DNA of 64,000 bases from CAVPDA01 sp963702495 (GTDB taxonomy: Bacteria > Pseudomonadota > Gammaproteobacteria > Burkholderiales > Rhodocyclaceae). The stretch's first letter is position 1. Every line of letters starts with the position of its first letter. A program made the position numbers and the translations under genes. Shown here piece by piece: positions 1-9,984 of the stretch. The DNA lies in NCBI GenBank assembly GCA_963702495.1, contig CAVPDA010000014.1:1-64000 (forward strand), in the 5' to 3' direction. The notes below the pieces were generated by a model. It made no database searches and was not told the DNA's origin. It saw nothing but the letters and a program-made list of their open reading frames with translations.

Positions 1-166
1 GACGTGATCGTATCTGTAATGCCCCGCGAAGTCGGGCTGCGCATGGCGCAGGAGCAAGAGTTCTCGGCATCGGTGCGTGGACCGGGGGAGCGTGGCGGGC
101 GCGAGGACGGCAGTTTACCCTGCGACCCGGGTCGAGCCGCCGCGACGGCAAGAGGAGGGGACGCAG

Positions 167-999
167 GTGACCGAGGCAGCCGCGGAATTCCGGCCGTGCG
201 GCGTGATCACGCTCACGACGGACTTCGGATCCAAGGATCCCTTCGTCGGGGGTGGTCAAGGGCCAGGTGCTGACGCGTTTTCCGCAGGCACGCCTCGTTG
301 ACCTGACCGACGAGATCGAGGCGCACTGGCCGGCCGAGGGGGGCTTCCTGGCTCGCTTGCGCCTTCCGCTATTTTCCGGCTGGGTCGGTGCACGTCGCGG
401 TGGTGGATCCTGGCGTGGGAGGAACGCGCGCGATCGCGGCGGTGCAGGGCGAGGGAACCGTGTCCTGGCCCCCTATTACGCGCCTGCTGGCGCCGGTGCC
501 TCGACATCCTCCACTCGCCGGTGTCGCGTCTGGTGACCGACGCCACGCTGCGTGTCATCGGCGTCGGGCAGGTCAGCGCGACCTTCCACGGTCGCGACAT
601 CTTCGCCCCGCTGGCGGCGGAAACTGGCCGCCGGCCGGCTGCGGCCTGACGAGCTGGGCGAGGCGGGCGCCTGCAACCTCGTTCCCGGCTGGATCGAGGA
701 GCCGGTGGTCAGCGTGGGACAGGTGACCGGGTCGGTCGTGACCATCGACCACTTCGGCAATCTGATCACCAACGTGGATGCCGTCCACCTGCGTGGTCTG
801 CATGATGCCGCCGTGCAGATCGGGGGGCGCGAATTGCCCGTGTGCTGGATGTATGTGGATGCCTGGTCTCTGGACCATCTCGTGCTGGTGAATTCTCCCT
901 TCGGCGGTGCTGGATATTGCCCGGGCCGAGCGCAGCGCCGCTGACGGACTGGGGCTGGCCCGGGGGGCTCCGGTCCTGGTGTCCTCGAAACGCGCCTAA
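167..999 (+). pseudogene. SAM hydroxide adenosyltransferase (DUF62 / chlorinase-fluorinase family), multiply frameshifted
   Basis: Members of this family split S-adenosylmethionine into adenosine and methionine using hydroxide. The GTG start at 167 follows an AGGAGG-like site and opens with VITLTTDFGSKDPFVG, the family N-terminus. The rest of the family is then found piecewise in successive frames: VVKGQVL, YFPAGSVHVAVVDPGVGG, VTDATLRVIG with FHGRDIFAPLAA, VTIDHFGNLITNV, and VLDIARAERSAADGLGL to the stop at 999. At least five net +1 shifts are needed, for example an extra G in the GGGGG run near 250 and an extra base near 614. The gene is either decayed or covered by poor sequence at a contig edge. 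Nothing can be assigned in bases 1-166. Confidence 0.75.
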
Positions 1000-1121
1000 C
1001 CCACTGATCGAGTTGATCTACAGGGACTGCCGCCGGTTGCATCGAAGACCTGCCGCGAGCCCCTGGTGGCCGGCGATGCCGGTGGCCGCAGTCCGGGGTG
1101 TTGCGTCGCAGCAGGACCCTG

Positions 1122-1150
1122 TTGTGCAGCCCCTCTCGATCTTGTATAGT
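1122..1150 (+). promoter_or_regulatory. Sigma-70-type promoter
   Basis: A TTGTGC -35 box (1122-1127) and a TATAGT -10 box (1145-1150) are separated by 17 bases, just upstream of the small gene at 1217. The match is by eye. Confidence 0.5.
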
Positions 1151-1216
1151 GCGCAGCCCTGCGCCCGGAATTTCCGGCAGGACATTGAAAACGCAAGGTT
1201 TTCCCAGGGCCGCGAG

Positions 1217-1426
1217 ATGGAACGAGACGAACAGCACTTCGACATCGACGAAGACTTCGTGCCGAGCGGCGAGGACGAGGATTACGACCGCTTCATCCAC
1301 CGCGGCGATCGGCGCAAGGCTGTGGCCGCGACCAAGCGCGGCAAGGCCGCGTGGAGCAAGCTCGAGGACGTGCTCGCCGAGAAGCGACTTCAGAAGGTGC
1401 TGAAGGACGTCTACGACGACGTGTGA
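1217..1426 (+). CDS. Small acidic hypothetical protein (69 aa)
   Basis: This is a short intact frame of 69 residues starting with ATG. The N-terminal half is very acidic (EDEDYD). The C-terminal half is basic and helical, with WSKLEDVLAEKRLQKVLKDVYDD. The pattern of an acidic head followed by a conserved LED-LAEKRL helix resembles small gammaproteobacterial and betaproteobacterial proteins of the PA3496 type, but that link is from memory only. A good promoter lies 70-95 bases upstream. There is no signal peptide or membrane segment. It is the only undamaged gene in the first 2 kb, and its function is unknown. Confidence 0.6.
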   Translation: MERDEQHFDIDEDFVPSGEDEDYDRFIHRGDRRKAVAATKRGKAAWSKLEDVLAEKRLQKVLKDVYDDV

Positions 1427-1479
1427 GGCAACACGCCGCGCCCCCGGCCTCGACTCGGGCGCCGCTCGGGGATCGCTCG

Positions 1480-1605
1480 ATGACCAACACTTCCGACTCC
1501 GCACTGGGTCGTCCTCAAGTTCGGCGGCACCAGCGTCTCGAGCGTCAGCAACTGGAAGCACGTCGCCACCGTCGTGCGCGCGCGCCTCGACGAGGGGAGC
1601 TCCAG
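1480..1605 (+). pseudogene. N-terminal fragment of aspartokinase (bifunctional LysAC type)
   Basis: From the ATG at 1480 the peptide MTNTSDSA is followed, after a +1 shift near 1504, by WVVLKFGGTSVSSVSNW and a VVRARLDEG helix. KFGGTSV is the aspartokinase nucleotide-binding signature. The preceding WVVL and following NWKHVATVVR resemble bifunctional aspartate kinase/diaminopimelate decarboxylase. The similarity ends near codon 42, where the frame runs straight into unrelated sequence, so roughly 95% of the gene is missing. This looks like a deletion or assembly junction rather than simple decay. Confidence 0.6.
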
Positions 1606-1935
1606 GGAGTACGCCATCACGCTGATCCGCGAGCAGCGCTATTTCTGGCGCCCCGAGAGCGACGTGGCGCTGGTGGTGGCGAATGCCCCGGAATGCCAGC
1701 GTCGTCACGCGCTGAACCGCACACCGGTCGAGGATGCGCCCGCCGAACTGTTTCAGACCGCCGACGATGCCTTCCTGCTTCGGAACGGACAGGAGTGGTA
1801 TGCGATCGCGACCGCGGCATGCGAAGTGCGGCGGGTGGACCACCCGCCGGGACGGCGCGCGGCACGCCGCTCGGCGCCTTCGGCCGCGCGGGCAGCCGGC
1901 TGCGCTTCATCGCGGCGGCGCAGCCGAAGGGCTAG
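1606..1935 (+). pseudogene. Unidentified coding remnant
   Basis: The frame entered from the aspartokinase fragment continues with a normal-looking protein (ITLIREQRYFWRPESDVALVV, then ELFQTADDAFLLRNGQEWYAI). It appears to shift near 1820 into GTPLGAFGRAGSRLRFIAAAQ and a stop at 1933-1935. Codon usage is like that of real genes here, but no start belongs to it and I do not recognise the family. It is probably the 3' part of a gene fused to the aspartokinase start by a deletion. Confidence 0.3.
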
Positions 1936-2172
1936 CCTCCCGATCCTTCTCCTCGGCGCGCGCGGAGCTCGACCCGCTTCCGCGACGCGCCGTCCGGCAT
2001 TCCCCCGAGGCGGTTGTCGCCGCCGCCGAGCCGTACAGCGAGCCCTGCGGTCAGGCTCAAGTCATGCACGTCTGATGCCGATCTCATCCGCTGGACCGCT
2101 CTCCGGTCGAACGTGCGGCGATGTGCTGCCGCCGTCCGGCCGGACCGAGCGAGGTCGTGCGGAGGTGAGATC

Positions 2173-5100
2173 ATGGACAGGAACTGCGCAAGGTTCGGAT
2201 CGGTTGTCGAAGCACTGCCGAACGAACTTCCAACCATCCGTCCGCTCTGGCAGCGCGCCACCGCAGTCTTCCTGATCGCAGCCCTGGGAGTTGCGCCGGT
2301 CAGAGTCTCGATCGATCAGGTCTTCGGGTTGCGCCTCGGGACGAGCCAGGCCATTGCGGCTCCGGTCGTTGACCCCTACGCGCCGGTCTTCTTCCGGCCG
2401 ACGATCACCCAGACGACAACCGGCGTGCCGGTGGTCAACATCACCGCCCCGAACAACGCGGGCATTTCCCATAACCGCTATCAGCAGTTCAACGTTGACT
2501 CGATCGGCCTGATTCTCAACAACAGCCTTTCCGGCGGCGGCACCCTCCTTGGCGGTGCCGTGGGGGCCAACGCCAGTCTTGCCGGTCGCAGCGCGAGCCT
2601 GATCCTGAACGAGGTGAGCGGCGCGGGCGGCGGCGGCGCGTCCGTCCTGAACGGAATCCTGGAAGTGTTCGGAACTCCGGCACGAGTCATCATCGCCAAC
2701 CCGAACGGAATGACGTGCAGCGGTTGCGGCTTCATCAACACGCCGCGGATCACGCTTACGACCGGCGTTCCCCAGTTCCTTTCCGCGGGCGGCAGTGCTG
2801 CGGCGTTCGATCAGTCCAGCGCGCTGGCATTCGATGTGCGCTCGGGCCGCGTGTGGGTCGACGCTTCCGGTTTGGAAGGCACCGCCGGGCGCATCGACAT
2901 CGTGGCGGAGACCGTTGTTCTGGACGGGCCTCTGCGCGCCAACCTCGGACCGGCGGGACGAATCGACCTGGTGGCGGGGAGGCAGCGGGTAGCGGAAACC
3001 GCGGACGCAGAATTTGTCGTGAGCGGCAACGGCGCGACGAACACCGCCCAGGGCATTCGTGTCGGAGATCCACAGTCTTCGGCCTATGCCATCGACGGTT
3101 CGGCCTTCGGTGCCATGACTGCGGGGCAGATCAGGATCATCGCCACGCCGCAGGGCATGGGCGTGCGGGCCGACGCGGCCCTGGCTGCGAGCACAGGCAA
3201 TCTCACCATCAGCAGCAGCGGCGAAGTACGCGTTGGCAGCGCGTTTGCCAACCAGGACCTGATGCTGGACAGCGCGGGCGACCTTGCCGCGCACGGCGAA
3301 GTGTATGCCGCACGAGACGTGGCACTGCGCGCCGGCGGCGGCCTGCGCGCGGCGGACGGCATCAGTGCCGGTCAGCACCTCGATCTGCAGGCGAGCGGTG
3401 ATGTCATGCTGGGCCGAAGCACCCTGGCCCAGGGCAGCGCGAGCGTGGTGTCCCGTCTCGGCAATGTGGCCGCTGCGGGCGACATCGGGGCGCGGACGCT
3501 CGATGTTGACGCACGGAGCGATGTGGACCTGCTGGGCGGGGTCGCCATTTCCGGCGACGCCACGATCGGCGCCGGAGCCAGCCTGGCGCTGAAGCAAAGC
3601 GTCGCGGTCGGTGGCGACCTCAAGCTTACCGCCGGCGGCGACATCGCGAGCGACGCCGAAACCCGCGTCGTAGGACACCTGCAGGCCGCGTCCGGACGCG
3701 ACGGGCGTTTCAGCGGTGCGCTGTCCGTGGGCGGGAATCTCGGGGTGGATGCGGCGCAGAACGTTTCGTTCGGCGACACCGTTGAAATCGCCGGCGACGG
3801 CGACCTGCGCGCGCGCGCAGGCAGCCTGACCTCGGCGCGGACGCTGGCCGTGGGCGGCAGCGCACGCCTGGAGGCGTCGAATGCGCTGAGCCTCGGAGAC
3901 TCTCTGCAATCCGCCGGTACGCTTTCGCTGCGCTCCGGTGGAGCCACCGCCATTCATGGCGGCATCCTGGCGGGCGGCGATACCGTGCTGTCGGGCGGCA
4001 CCGTCCGGGTTGACGGCGGCGTCACGGTCATCGGCAACGGCGACTTTCGATCCCACTCCGGCGGCATGACATTCGGTGCTGAGGTGCAAGCCGCAGGCAA
4101 TCTGACGCTGATGTCGGCCGGAGACCTCGGCGCATCGGGCAGCGTGCTGGCAGTGGGCGCGATGGACTTGTCGGCAGATGGCGCTGCGAATCTCGCCGCA
4201 GGCGTAGTCGCCGGCAAGGCTGCGATCATTCGTGCGCGTGAGCATCTGTCGATGGGTGCGGTAACGGCCGTTGAGCACGTGACCATCGAGTCCGGCGCCG
4301 GCATATCGGTGACTGACAAGCTGCGTGCGGGCGGCGACATTTCGATCTCCGCAGCGACGAGCCTGACCCTCGCCGACGAAATTATCGCACCGGGGAGGAT
4401 CGAACTGAGGGCACGCAGCGGAGATCTCGACGCCTTCGGGGTCATCTATGCCGGGGGCGACGCGACATTGTCCGCGGCCGGAAACATGCACCTCGGCGGC
4501 ACTTTGTCCGCACTGGGACTCGCCAGCATGACCGCCGGCGGCGACCTGACCATGATCGGACCGGTCGCGGCCGACCGTCTGACGGCCGGGGCAGGGGGCA
4601 TGCTGGACGCAGGCGCCCGACTTGCGTCCGCCGGCGACATGCGACTGGAAGGCAGCGACGTCCGCACCAGCGGACTGTTGGTCGGCGGCGGGCTCGCGGT
4701 CGATGCCCGGCGGGATGCAGTGCTGGCGGGCGATACGCTGGTACAGGGCGATGCACACCTCGGCGCGGGCGAACGTTTGGCGCATGGCGGCCGGAGCAGC
4801 ATCGGCGGGTCGGTCGCCGCCTCCGCCGCGGAACTCTCCAACAGCGGAAGCTTGTACGCCTCCGGCAACGTCGCGCTCAGCGGCGGAAACGTGACCAACC
4901 GGGGGACCGTTTACGGCAGTGACACCCGGGTGACGGCTGCGCTGTTCGACAATGCGGGCGGAAGCCTCCTCGCCGGCAACGATCTTGCAGTTGACGTGGC
5001 AGGTCTCAGCTCGAATGCGAATGGACTGCTCGCCGCGGAGCGCGACGCCAGCATCACCGTGACGGGCGTGCTCGCGAACGGCGGCACGATCCTGGCCGGC

Positions 5101-8100
5101 CGCGATCTCCACCTGTCCGCTCCCAACAGCGCATTCGATCCGGCCACGGCGGGGGACATCGCCGCCGGCAATCTGCTCGGCATCTCTGCGCATTCCGTTT
5201 CGAACGCCGGGGAGTGGCTGCCGCGCGCGCTGCGATTGACCGTGGCTACGCAAACCGACTTCAGCAATTCCGGGACCATCGCCCTGGCCGGAGACGTGGG
5301 AATCGCTGCCGGGGGGGACATCGGCAACAGCGGCCGCCTTGCCGCAGGCGGAACTCTGGCCTTGTCGGGAACCAACGTGACGAATGGCGGCACGGTGTTG
5401 GCCGACCACAACCTGGAGCTGGCTGGAAACGTCATCAACCGCGGTTCGCTTTTCTCCCTCGGAAATGTCACCGTCACGGGCAGTGGCTTCGACAACCGCG
5501 GCGCCACGACCCAGGCCGATGGCGGCCTCGTCGTCCGCGTCTCCGGCCCACTGGTCAATGTCGGGGGCGATCTCATCGCGCTGGGCAGCGCCGAACTGCG
5601 GGCCGATACCATCGATAACGACCGCGCCGAGCCGACTGACCTGGTCGCGATTACCCGCGGCCACAATCCCGACATCCTGAATGCCGTGGTTCTGCTGCCG
5701 GCGAGCACGGTGACGGTGAGCGTCCCGTGCGGCGAGAACACTTGTCTGATCTCGTCGGTGGTACCGCCCCTCACGGTCGGCAGCCTCGGTCCGAGCTATG
5801 CGACCAATACCGTCAGTGTCGAGCGCGAAGTCCTGCCTTTCACGAGCACCACGCTGGCGCTGCCGCAGACGGTGCGCGAGGAGCGCACTCAGAGTCATGG
5901 CCGGGAAAGCCGCATCCTCGTCGCCGGGGATGCCACGCTCGCAGCTCAGGGGGCAGCAAGCAATCGCGGCGGCTTGATCGAGAGCGGCGGCAGCCTGTCC
6001 ATCGCCGCCCAGTCGCTCGACTCGGGCCGCTCGACGACGCTGATCAACGGTGCCACCGAGGGCACCGACGCCGCGGATCTCTCGCGCTTCGTGGATGAGC
6101 TGAACGCGGCGCGTGGCGCGGGCGCGCTGGTCTGGGACTGCAGTGGCGAGGCCGGCTGCAGTCAGGAACCGGTTGGGTCTTACGGCACGAATCCGGTCAC
6201 CACCAGCAGCATTGTCCAGACACCGGGCCTGGCGGGAAACATCCTGGCAGGCGCCGACCTGCGCCTGAGTCTCGCCGGCGATTTCGCCAATAGCGGCCTC
6301 ACGGCTGCGGCGCGCGACCTCGTGCTCAGCGGCGCCAGTCTCGGAAATCAACCGGGTGCGACACTGCTCGCGGGGCAGGATCTGGCAGTGGCACTGAGCG
6401 GAGGCGTTGACAACGCGGAAGGTGCCCAGATCGTGTCCGGCCGCGACATGCGGTTGTCGGTGGCCGGAATCATCTCGAATACGGCGGCCACCATCGAGAG
6501 CGGGCGCGATCTGGCGATCGACGCCGGCAGCATCGTCGACGCCGCGGCCGGCCGCAGCAGCCGCCAGTTCGTCTATTACATCGACACGACCGCCGACTAC
6601 CAGCATGACAAGTACCTCACCCTCGAAGCCTTCACCACCGGAATCGAGGGGCTGATCGGCGACGCCGCCACCCGCAACAAGCTGATCTACGGGGAAAGCC
6701 TGGCGGACTACAAGAACTACGAAGGAAGCCACCGCATCCGGCTGAACGGGCCGACCGATTTCTACATCGACTCGGGTCAGACGGAGCCGCGCTTCACGCT
6801 GACCCTTACCGGTTACGAGCACCCGGCGATCGTCAGCGCCGGACGCAATGGCACATTGAACATCGGAGGCGCAGTCGACAACACCGCCAGTGCCATCAGT
6901 GCCGGCAACGACCTCACGGCGAGTGCGGCAAGCGTCAGCAATATCGCCGCCGCTAATGTCGCTTTCCTGCGGATTACCGCGGGGGAATGGTCCGAATACA
7001 CGGCCTTCACGCCGGCGGCCAGCGCGCTGCAGGCGGCGGGCACGCTCTCGATCAGCGCTGGGGGGCAGGTAATCAACTCGGGAAATGTGCTGGGCCAGCG
7101 TGTTGTGGTTACCAGCGCCAGCATTGTCAATGGCATTACCTCGACCATCCCCAACATTGGTTCCACGACGCCGTCCGCCGTGATTTCCCTCGCCGGACCC
7201 GACTTCGGCAATGGCTTCGATGCCGCGCGCGGGTCGCTTTCTTTGCTGGCGGGCACCACGGTAGGCGTGCCGGGAGATGCGCCTGGCGGCACCGCTCACG
7301 GCACCGATCTTGTCACCACTCGCGGCCTGCCCGGCAGCGTGCGCACCGACCGGACCATCCCGGGCGTGGGCTTGGCATCGGGCACTTACGGAGTCTGGGG
7401 ACCGGAGATTACTGCCGATGGTCCTTCGTCCGCGACTCCAACGGCTAGTGACGGCTTCCGCTACCTGCATACGAACCCGGCTGCGGGCTTTCTCGCTCCG
7501 CTCACTCCCGAATACCTGCTCGGACTTCTGCCGAAGAACCTGGTCGAAGGCAGCAACCTGTTCTTCTATGCCGATCCCTATGTCGAGCAGCAACTGCTGC
7601 GGCAGGCGGCGCTGAGGGAGACCGGGCAGGCGTACTTTCTGAACGGCCTCGCCTTCGACGACCAGTATCAGGTGTCGATCGACACCCAGCAGAGAGCGCT
7701 TCTGTATGAAGCCGCGGCCAGGTTCGCTGCGGAGAACGGTCTCACGCTCGGCCAGGCCCTCAGTCCCCAATTGCAGGCGAAGCTGGATGCGCCTCTGCTG
7801 TGGTACGTCGAACAGCAGGTGCCGGACCCGAACTGCAGCGCACTTACCGCCGACTGCTCCGGGCGCTTCGTCACGGCCCTGGTCCCCACCGTCTATCTTC
7901 CCCAACTCTACCGCGAAGGAAATCGCAACCTCGCCGGCGGCATGATCCGCGGCGACGACGTCACGCTCCAGGCGCCCGGAACGATCACCAACACCGGCTA
8001 CCTGATCGCGGGCAACACGCTCTCCGTGACCGCGCGCGAGTTCCTCAACCAGAAGCGCCAGGCCGATTTCGGCAAGGAGTTTCAGGCGATTCCGGGCGGC

Positions 8101-9984
8101 TGGATCGACATCACCGGCACCCGGCCGGTGTCCGAAGGCGGCGTCGTCGCGGCCGCGGATCTGCAGTTGAGTGCTGAACGCATCCAGTCGATTTCCGGCG
8201 AGTTCCACGTGCTGGGCAGGGACGCGGCCGACACGCAGGCCCGCAGCGCCGCCTACCTCGCCGGACTGCGGACGGTCTATGGCCCGCAATTCCAGGAGTC
8301 GGTCGCCACGGCGAACCTGCACTACGAGGTTCATCAGGAGAACGACCCCTTCGAGCAGATCGCCGTGGCCGCGCTCGGCATCGGGCTCTCGCTATGGCTG
8401 GGCCCCCAGATGAGCGCCCTGGTGGGCGAGGCGTTCGGCGCGACTGCCGGCGCGTTCATGGGCGCGGCGGGAACCGTCCAGGGTGTGGCCGTGTCCGCCG
8501 GAGTCGGCAACATGGTGGTGGCCGGCACGCTGACGGGCATGGCCACGAGCAGCGCCACCCAACTCGTCGCCACCGGCAGCATCGATCTCGGCGACGCCTT
8601 CCGCTCCGGCCTGACGAGCGGGCTGACCGCGGGACTGACCCGCGGCATCGGCGAGGCCATCGGCAACGAAACCCTTCTCGGCGGAAAACTGGTTGACGCC
8701 GGCAACGGGCAAACGGTCGTCGTCGCCACGGACGGGGCGACCAGCCTCGCCGACAAGCTCGTGGGCTACACGGTGCGCGCGGCGACCGGTGCGGGCGTCA
8801 ACCAACTTGTCTATGGCAGCAACGCAGGAGATGCCGGCACCGGCTTCGTCAACAGCCTGGCTTCCAGCGCCTCGGCGGACGCCGCCAACTGGATCGGCGG
8901 CGACATCGACCGGCAAGCCAACCCCCTCGGCAACATCGGCGCCCATGCGCTGGTCGGCTGCGCCGCTGCCGCGGCCACAGGCAACGACTGCGGCGCGGGC
9001 GCGCTCGGCGCCGCCACCGCCGCGAGCCTCAATCCGGTTCTCGACCAAATCACCAGCATCACCGACCAGGCGACGCGCGACGCTCAACTGGCGGCGCTGT
9101 CCACCGCCGCCGCAGGCTTCCTCGCCCACGCCACCGGCAACGATATCCAAACGGCAATCGGCGCCGGGCAGAACGAGACACTGAACAACTATCTGACCCG
9201 CAGCCAGAAGACGCAAATGTTCCGCGAAGTGGCGAACTGCGGCGATCTGCTGTGCGAGGCGGGAGCGTACACCAAATACGGCGTCATCTCGGCCAAGCAG
9301 GATGTCGCGATGTTGCAGGGAATGGTGGTAGGGGCGGTTGGCCAGGTATACGAGATCGCCGATGGCATCGTCGAGGTAGCCAAGGACGTTCCGGGCACCG
9401 TGACGGCGCTGCGTGAATTCGTCAGCAGCGAAGATGCCATCGGCAGACTGACCTACGAAACGGTTCAAGAGTACAAGCAGCGCCTTGATCTGTTCGAGCG
9501 GAACTATGAGACCGGTGGCTACCTCGGGGCTTTCGATGCGGGGGTTGAGTTCGGGCGGTTGATAGTTGACGCGGTTGGTCTTGTTGGAGGAACCACAGCT
9601 GTTGCCAAGCTTCCTGTTCAAATCAGTGTGCGACTTGCCAAGAAAGTGGCAAACCCCATTTCCGGCACTCTTGCGCGCGTCGTACCCGGCAACATCAAGC
9701 CAACAACACTGGGACGCGTTGGCGAAGTGGACGTATTTGTGACCAACGCCGGTGAGTTGCGCGGTCTTTCGGCAAGGCAGATAGCGGATAAGCTCGCTAT
9801 ACCGGAAAGCGCGTCGTTTAGGGTGATAGAGTTCCCGAGCGCAAGCGTTGAGGGAATAGCCTCACCAATCAACAGAACCAACCCGGGGTTCATTGGTGGC
9901 GGTCGCACCGCAGGGGGTGCTTCGGAATTTGTGATTCCGAATGGATCAATTCCGGCTGGTTCCACCGAAAGGATTGTGCCGTGA
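2173..9984 (+). CDS. Filamentous haemagglutinin / CdiA-type two-partner-secreted exoprotein with C-terminal toxin
   Basis: This is a 2603-aa secreted exoprotein. The chosen ATG (2173) follows an AGGTGA site and gives a long leader with a hydrophobic core (AVFLIAALGVAPV). A TPS haemagglutination domain follows (about residues 70-230), with the IIANPNGM signature near 174-180. The middle (about 230-1900) is a long run of beta-helical repeats (AGGDLTL, SGGTV, AAGGDIGNSG). Near 2040-2180 there is a Gly/Ala-rich membrane-like DUF637-type segment, then a pre-toxin region. The last ~110 residues form a separate domain ending GGRTAGGASEFVIPNG. No VENN motif is visible, and no TpsB/CdiB transporter lies in the window. 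The stop overlaps the immunity gene by four bases. Family is firm; toxin activity is not assignable by eye. Confidence 0.85.
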   Translation: MDRNCARFGSVVEALPNELPTIRPLWQRATAVFLIAALGVAPVRVSIDQVFGLRLGTSQAIAAPVVDPYAPVFFRPTITQTTTGVPVVNITAPNNAGISHNRYQQFNVDSIGLILNNSLSGGGTLLGGAVGANASLAGRSASLILNEVSGAGGGGASVLNGILEVFGTPARVIIANPNGMTCSGCGFINTPRITLTTGVPQFLSAGGSAAAFDQSSALAFDVRSGRVWVDASGLEGTAGRIDIVAETVVLDGPLRANLGPAGRIDLVAGRQRVAETADAEFVVSGNGATNTAQGIRVGDPQSSAYAIDGSAFGAMTAGQIRIIATPQGMGVRADAALAASTGNLTISSSGEVRVGSAFANQDLMLDSAGDLAAHGEVYAARDVALRAGGGLRAADGISAGQHLDLQASGDVMLGRSTLAQGSASVVSRLGNVAAAGDIGARTLDVDARSDVDLLGGVAISGDATIGAGASLALKQSVAVGGDLKLTAGGDIASDAETRVVGHLQAASGRDGRFSGALSVGGNLGVDAAQNVSFGDTVEIAGDGDLRARAGSLTSARTLAVGGSARLEASNALSLGDSLQSAGTLSLRSGGATAIHGGILAGGDTVLSGGTVRVDGGVTVIGNGDFRSHSGGMTFGAEVQAAGNLTLMSAGDLGASGSVLAVGAMDLSADGAANLAAGVVAGKAAIIRAREHLSMGAVTAVEHVTIESGAGISVTDKLRAGGDISISAATSLTLADEIIAPGRIELRARSGDLDAFGVIYAGGDATLSAAGNMHLGGTLSALGLASMTAGGDLTMIGPVAADRLTAGAGGMLDAGARLASAGDMRLEGSDVRTSGLLVGGGLAVDARRDAVLAGDTLVQGDAHLGAGERLAHGGRSSIGGSVAASAAELSNSGSLYASGNVALSGGNVTNRGTVYGSDTRVTAALFDNAGGSLLAGNDLAVDVAGLSSNANGLLAAERDASITVTGVLANGGTILAGRDLHLSAPNSAFDPATAGDIAAGNLLGISAHSVSNAGEWLPRALRLTVATQTDFSNSGTIALAGDVGIAAGGDIGNSGRLAAGGTLALSGTNVTNGGTVLADHNLELAGNVINRGSLFSLGNVTVTGSGFDNRGATTQADGGLVVRVSGPLVNVGGDLIALGSAELRADTIDNDRAEPTDLVAITRGHNPDILNAVVLLPASTVTVSVPCGENTCLISSVVPPLTVGSLGPSYATNTVSVEREVLPFTSTTLALPQTVREERTQSHGRESRILVAGDATLAAQGAASNRGGLIESGGSLSIAAQSLDSGRSTTLINGATEGTDAADLSRFVDELNAARGAGALVWDCSGEAGCSQEPVGSYGTNPVTTSSIVQTPGLAGNILAGADLRLSLAGDFANSGLTAAARDLVLSGASLGNQPGATLLAGQDLAVALSGGVDNAEGAQIVSGRDMRLSVAGIISNTAATIESGRDLAIDAGSIVDAAAGRSSRQFVYYIDTTADYQHDKYLTLEAFTTGIEGLIGDAATRNKLIYGESLADYKNYEGSHRIRLNGPTDFYIDSGQTEPRFTLTLTGYEHPAIVSAGRNGTLNIGGAVDNTASAISAGNDLTASAASVSNIAAANVAFLRITAGEWSEYTAFTPAASALQAAGTLSISAGGQVINSGNVLGQRVVVTSASIVNGITSTIPNIGSTTPSAVISLAGPDFGNGFDAARGSLSLLAGTTVGVPGDAPGGTAHGTDLVTTRGLPGSVRTDRTIPGVGLASGTYGVWGPEITADGPSSATPTASDGFRYLHTNPAAGFLAPLTPEYLLGLLPKNLVEGSNLFFYADPYVEQQLLRQAALRETGQAYFLNGLAFDDQYQVSIDTQQRALLYEAAARFAAENGLTLGQALSPQLQAKLDAPLLWYVEQQVPDPNCSALTADCSGRFVTALVPTVYLPQLYREGNRNLAGGMIRGDDVTLQAPGTITNTGYLIAGNTLSVTAREFLNQKRQADFGKEFQAIPGGWIDITGTRPVSEGGVVAAADLQLSAERIQSISGEFHVLGRDAADTQARSAAYLAGLRTVYGPQFQESVATANLHYEVHQENDPFEQIAVAALGIGLSLWLGPQMSALVGEAFGATAGAFMGAAGTVQGVAVSAGVGNMVVAGTLTGMATSSATQLVATGSIDLGDAFRSGLTSGLTAGLTRGIGEAIGNETLLGGKLVDAGNGQTVVVATDGATSLADKLVGYTVRAATGAGVNQLVYGSNAGDAGTGFVNSLASSASADAANWIGGDIDRQANPLGNIGAHALVGCAAAAATGNDCGAGALGAATAASLNPVLDQITSITDQATRDAQLAALSTAAAGFLAHATGNDIQTAIGAGQNETLNNYLTRSQKTQMFREVANCGDLLCEAGAYTKYGVISAKQDVAMLQGMVVGAVGQVYEIADGIVEVAKDVPGTVTALREFVSSEDAIGRLTYETVQEYKQRLDLFERNYETGGYLGAFDAGVEFGRLIVDAVGLVGGTTAVAKLPVQISVRLAKKVANPISGTLARVVPGNIKPTTLGRVGEVDVFVTNAGELRGLSARQIADKLAIPESASFRVIEFPSASVEGIASPINRTNPGFIGGGRTAGGASEFVIPNGSIPAGSTERIVP

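Noticed and set aside
2062..8334. A 2090-codon open frame antisense to the giant exoprotein gene
   Set aside because: It is produced by the GC-rich codon pattern of the sense gene. It has no family motifs, and its composition is that of a shadow frame.
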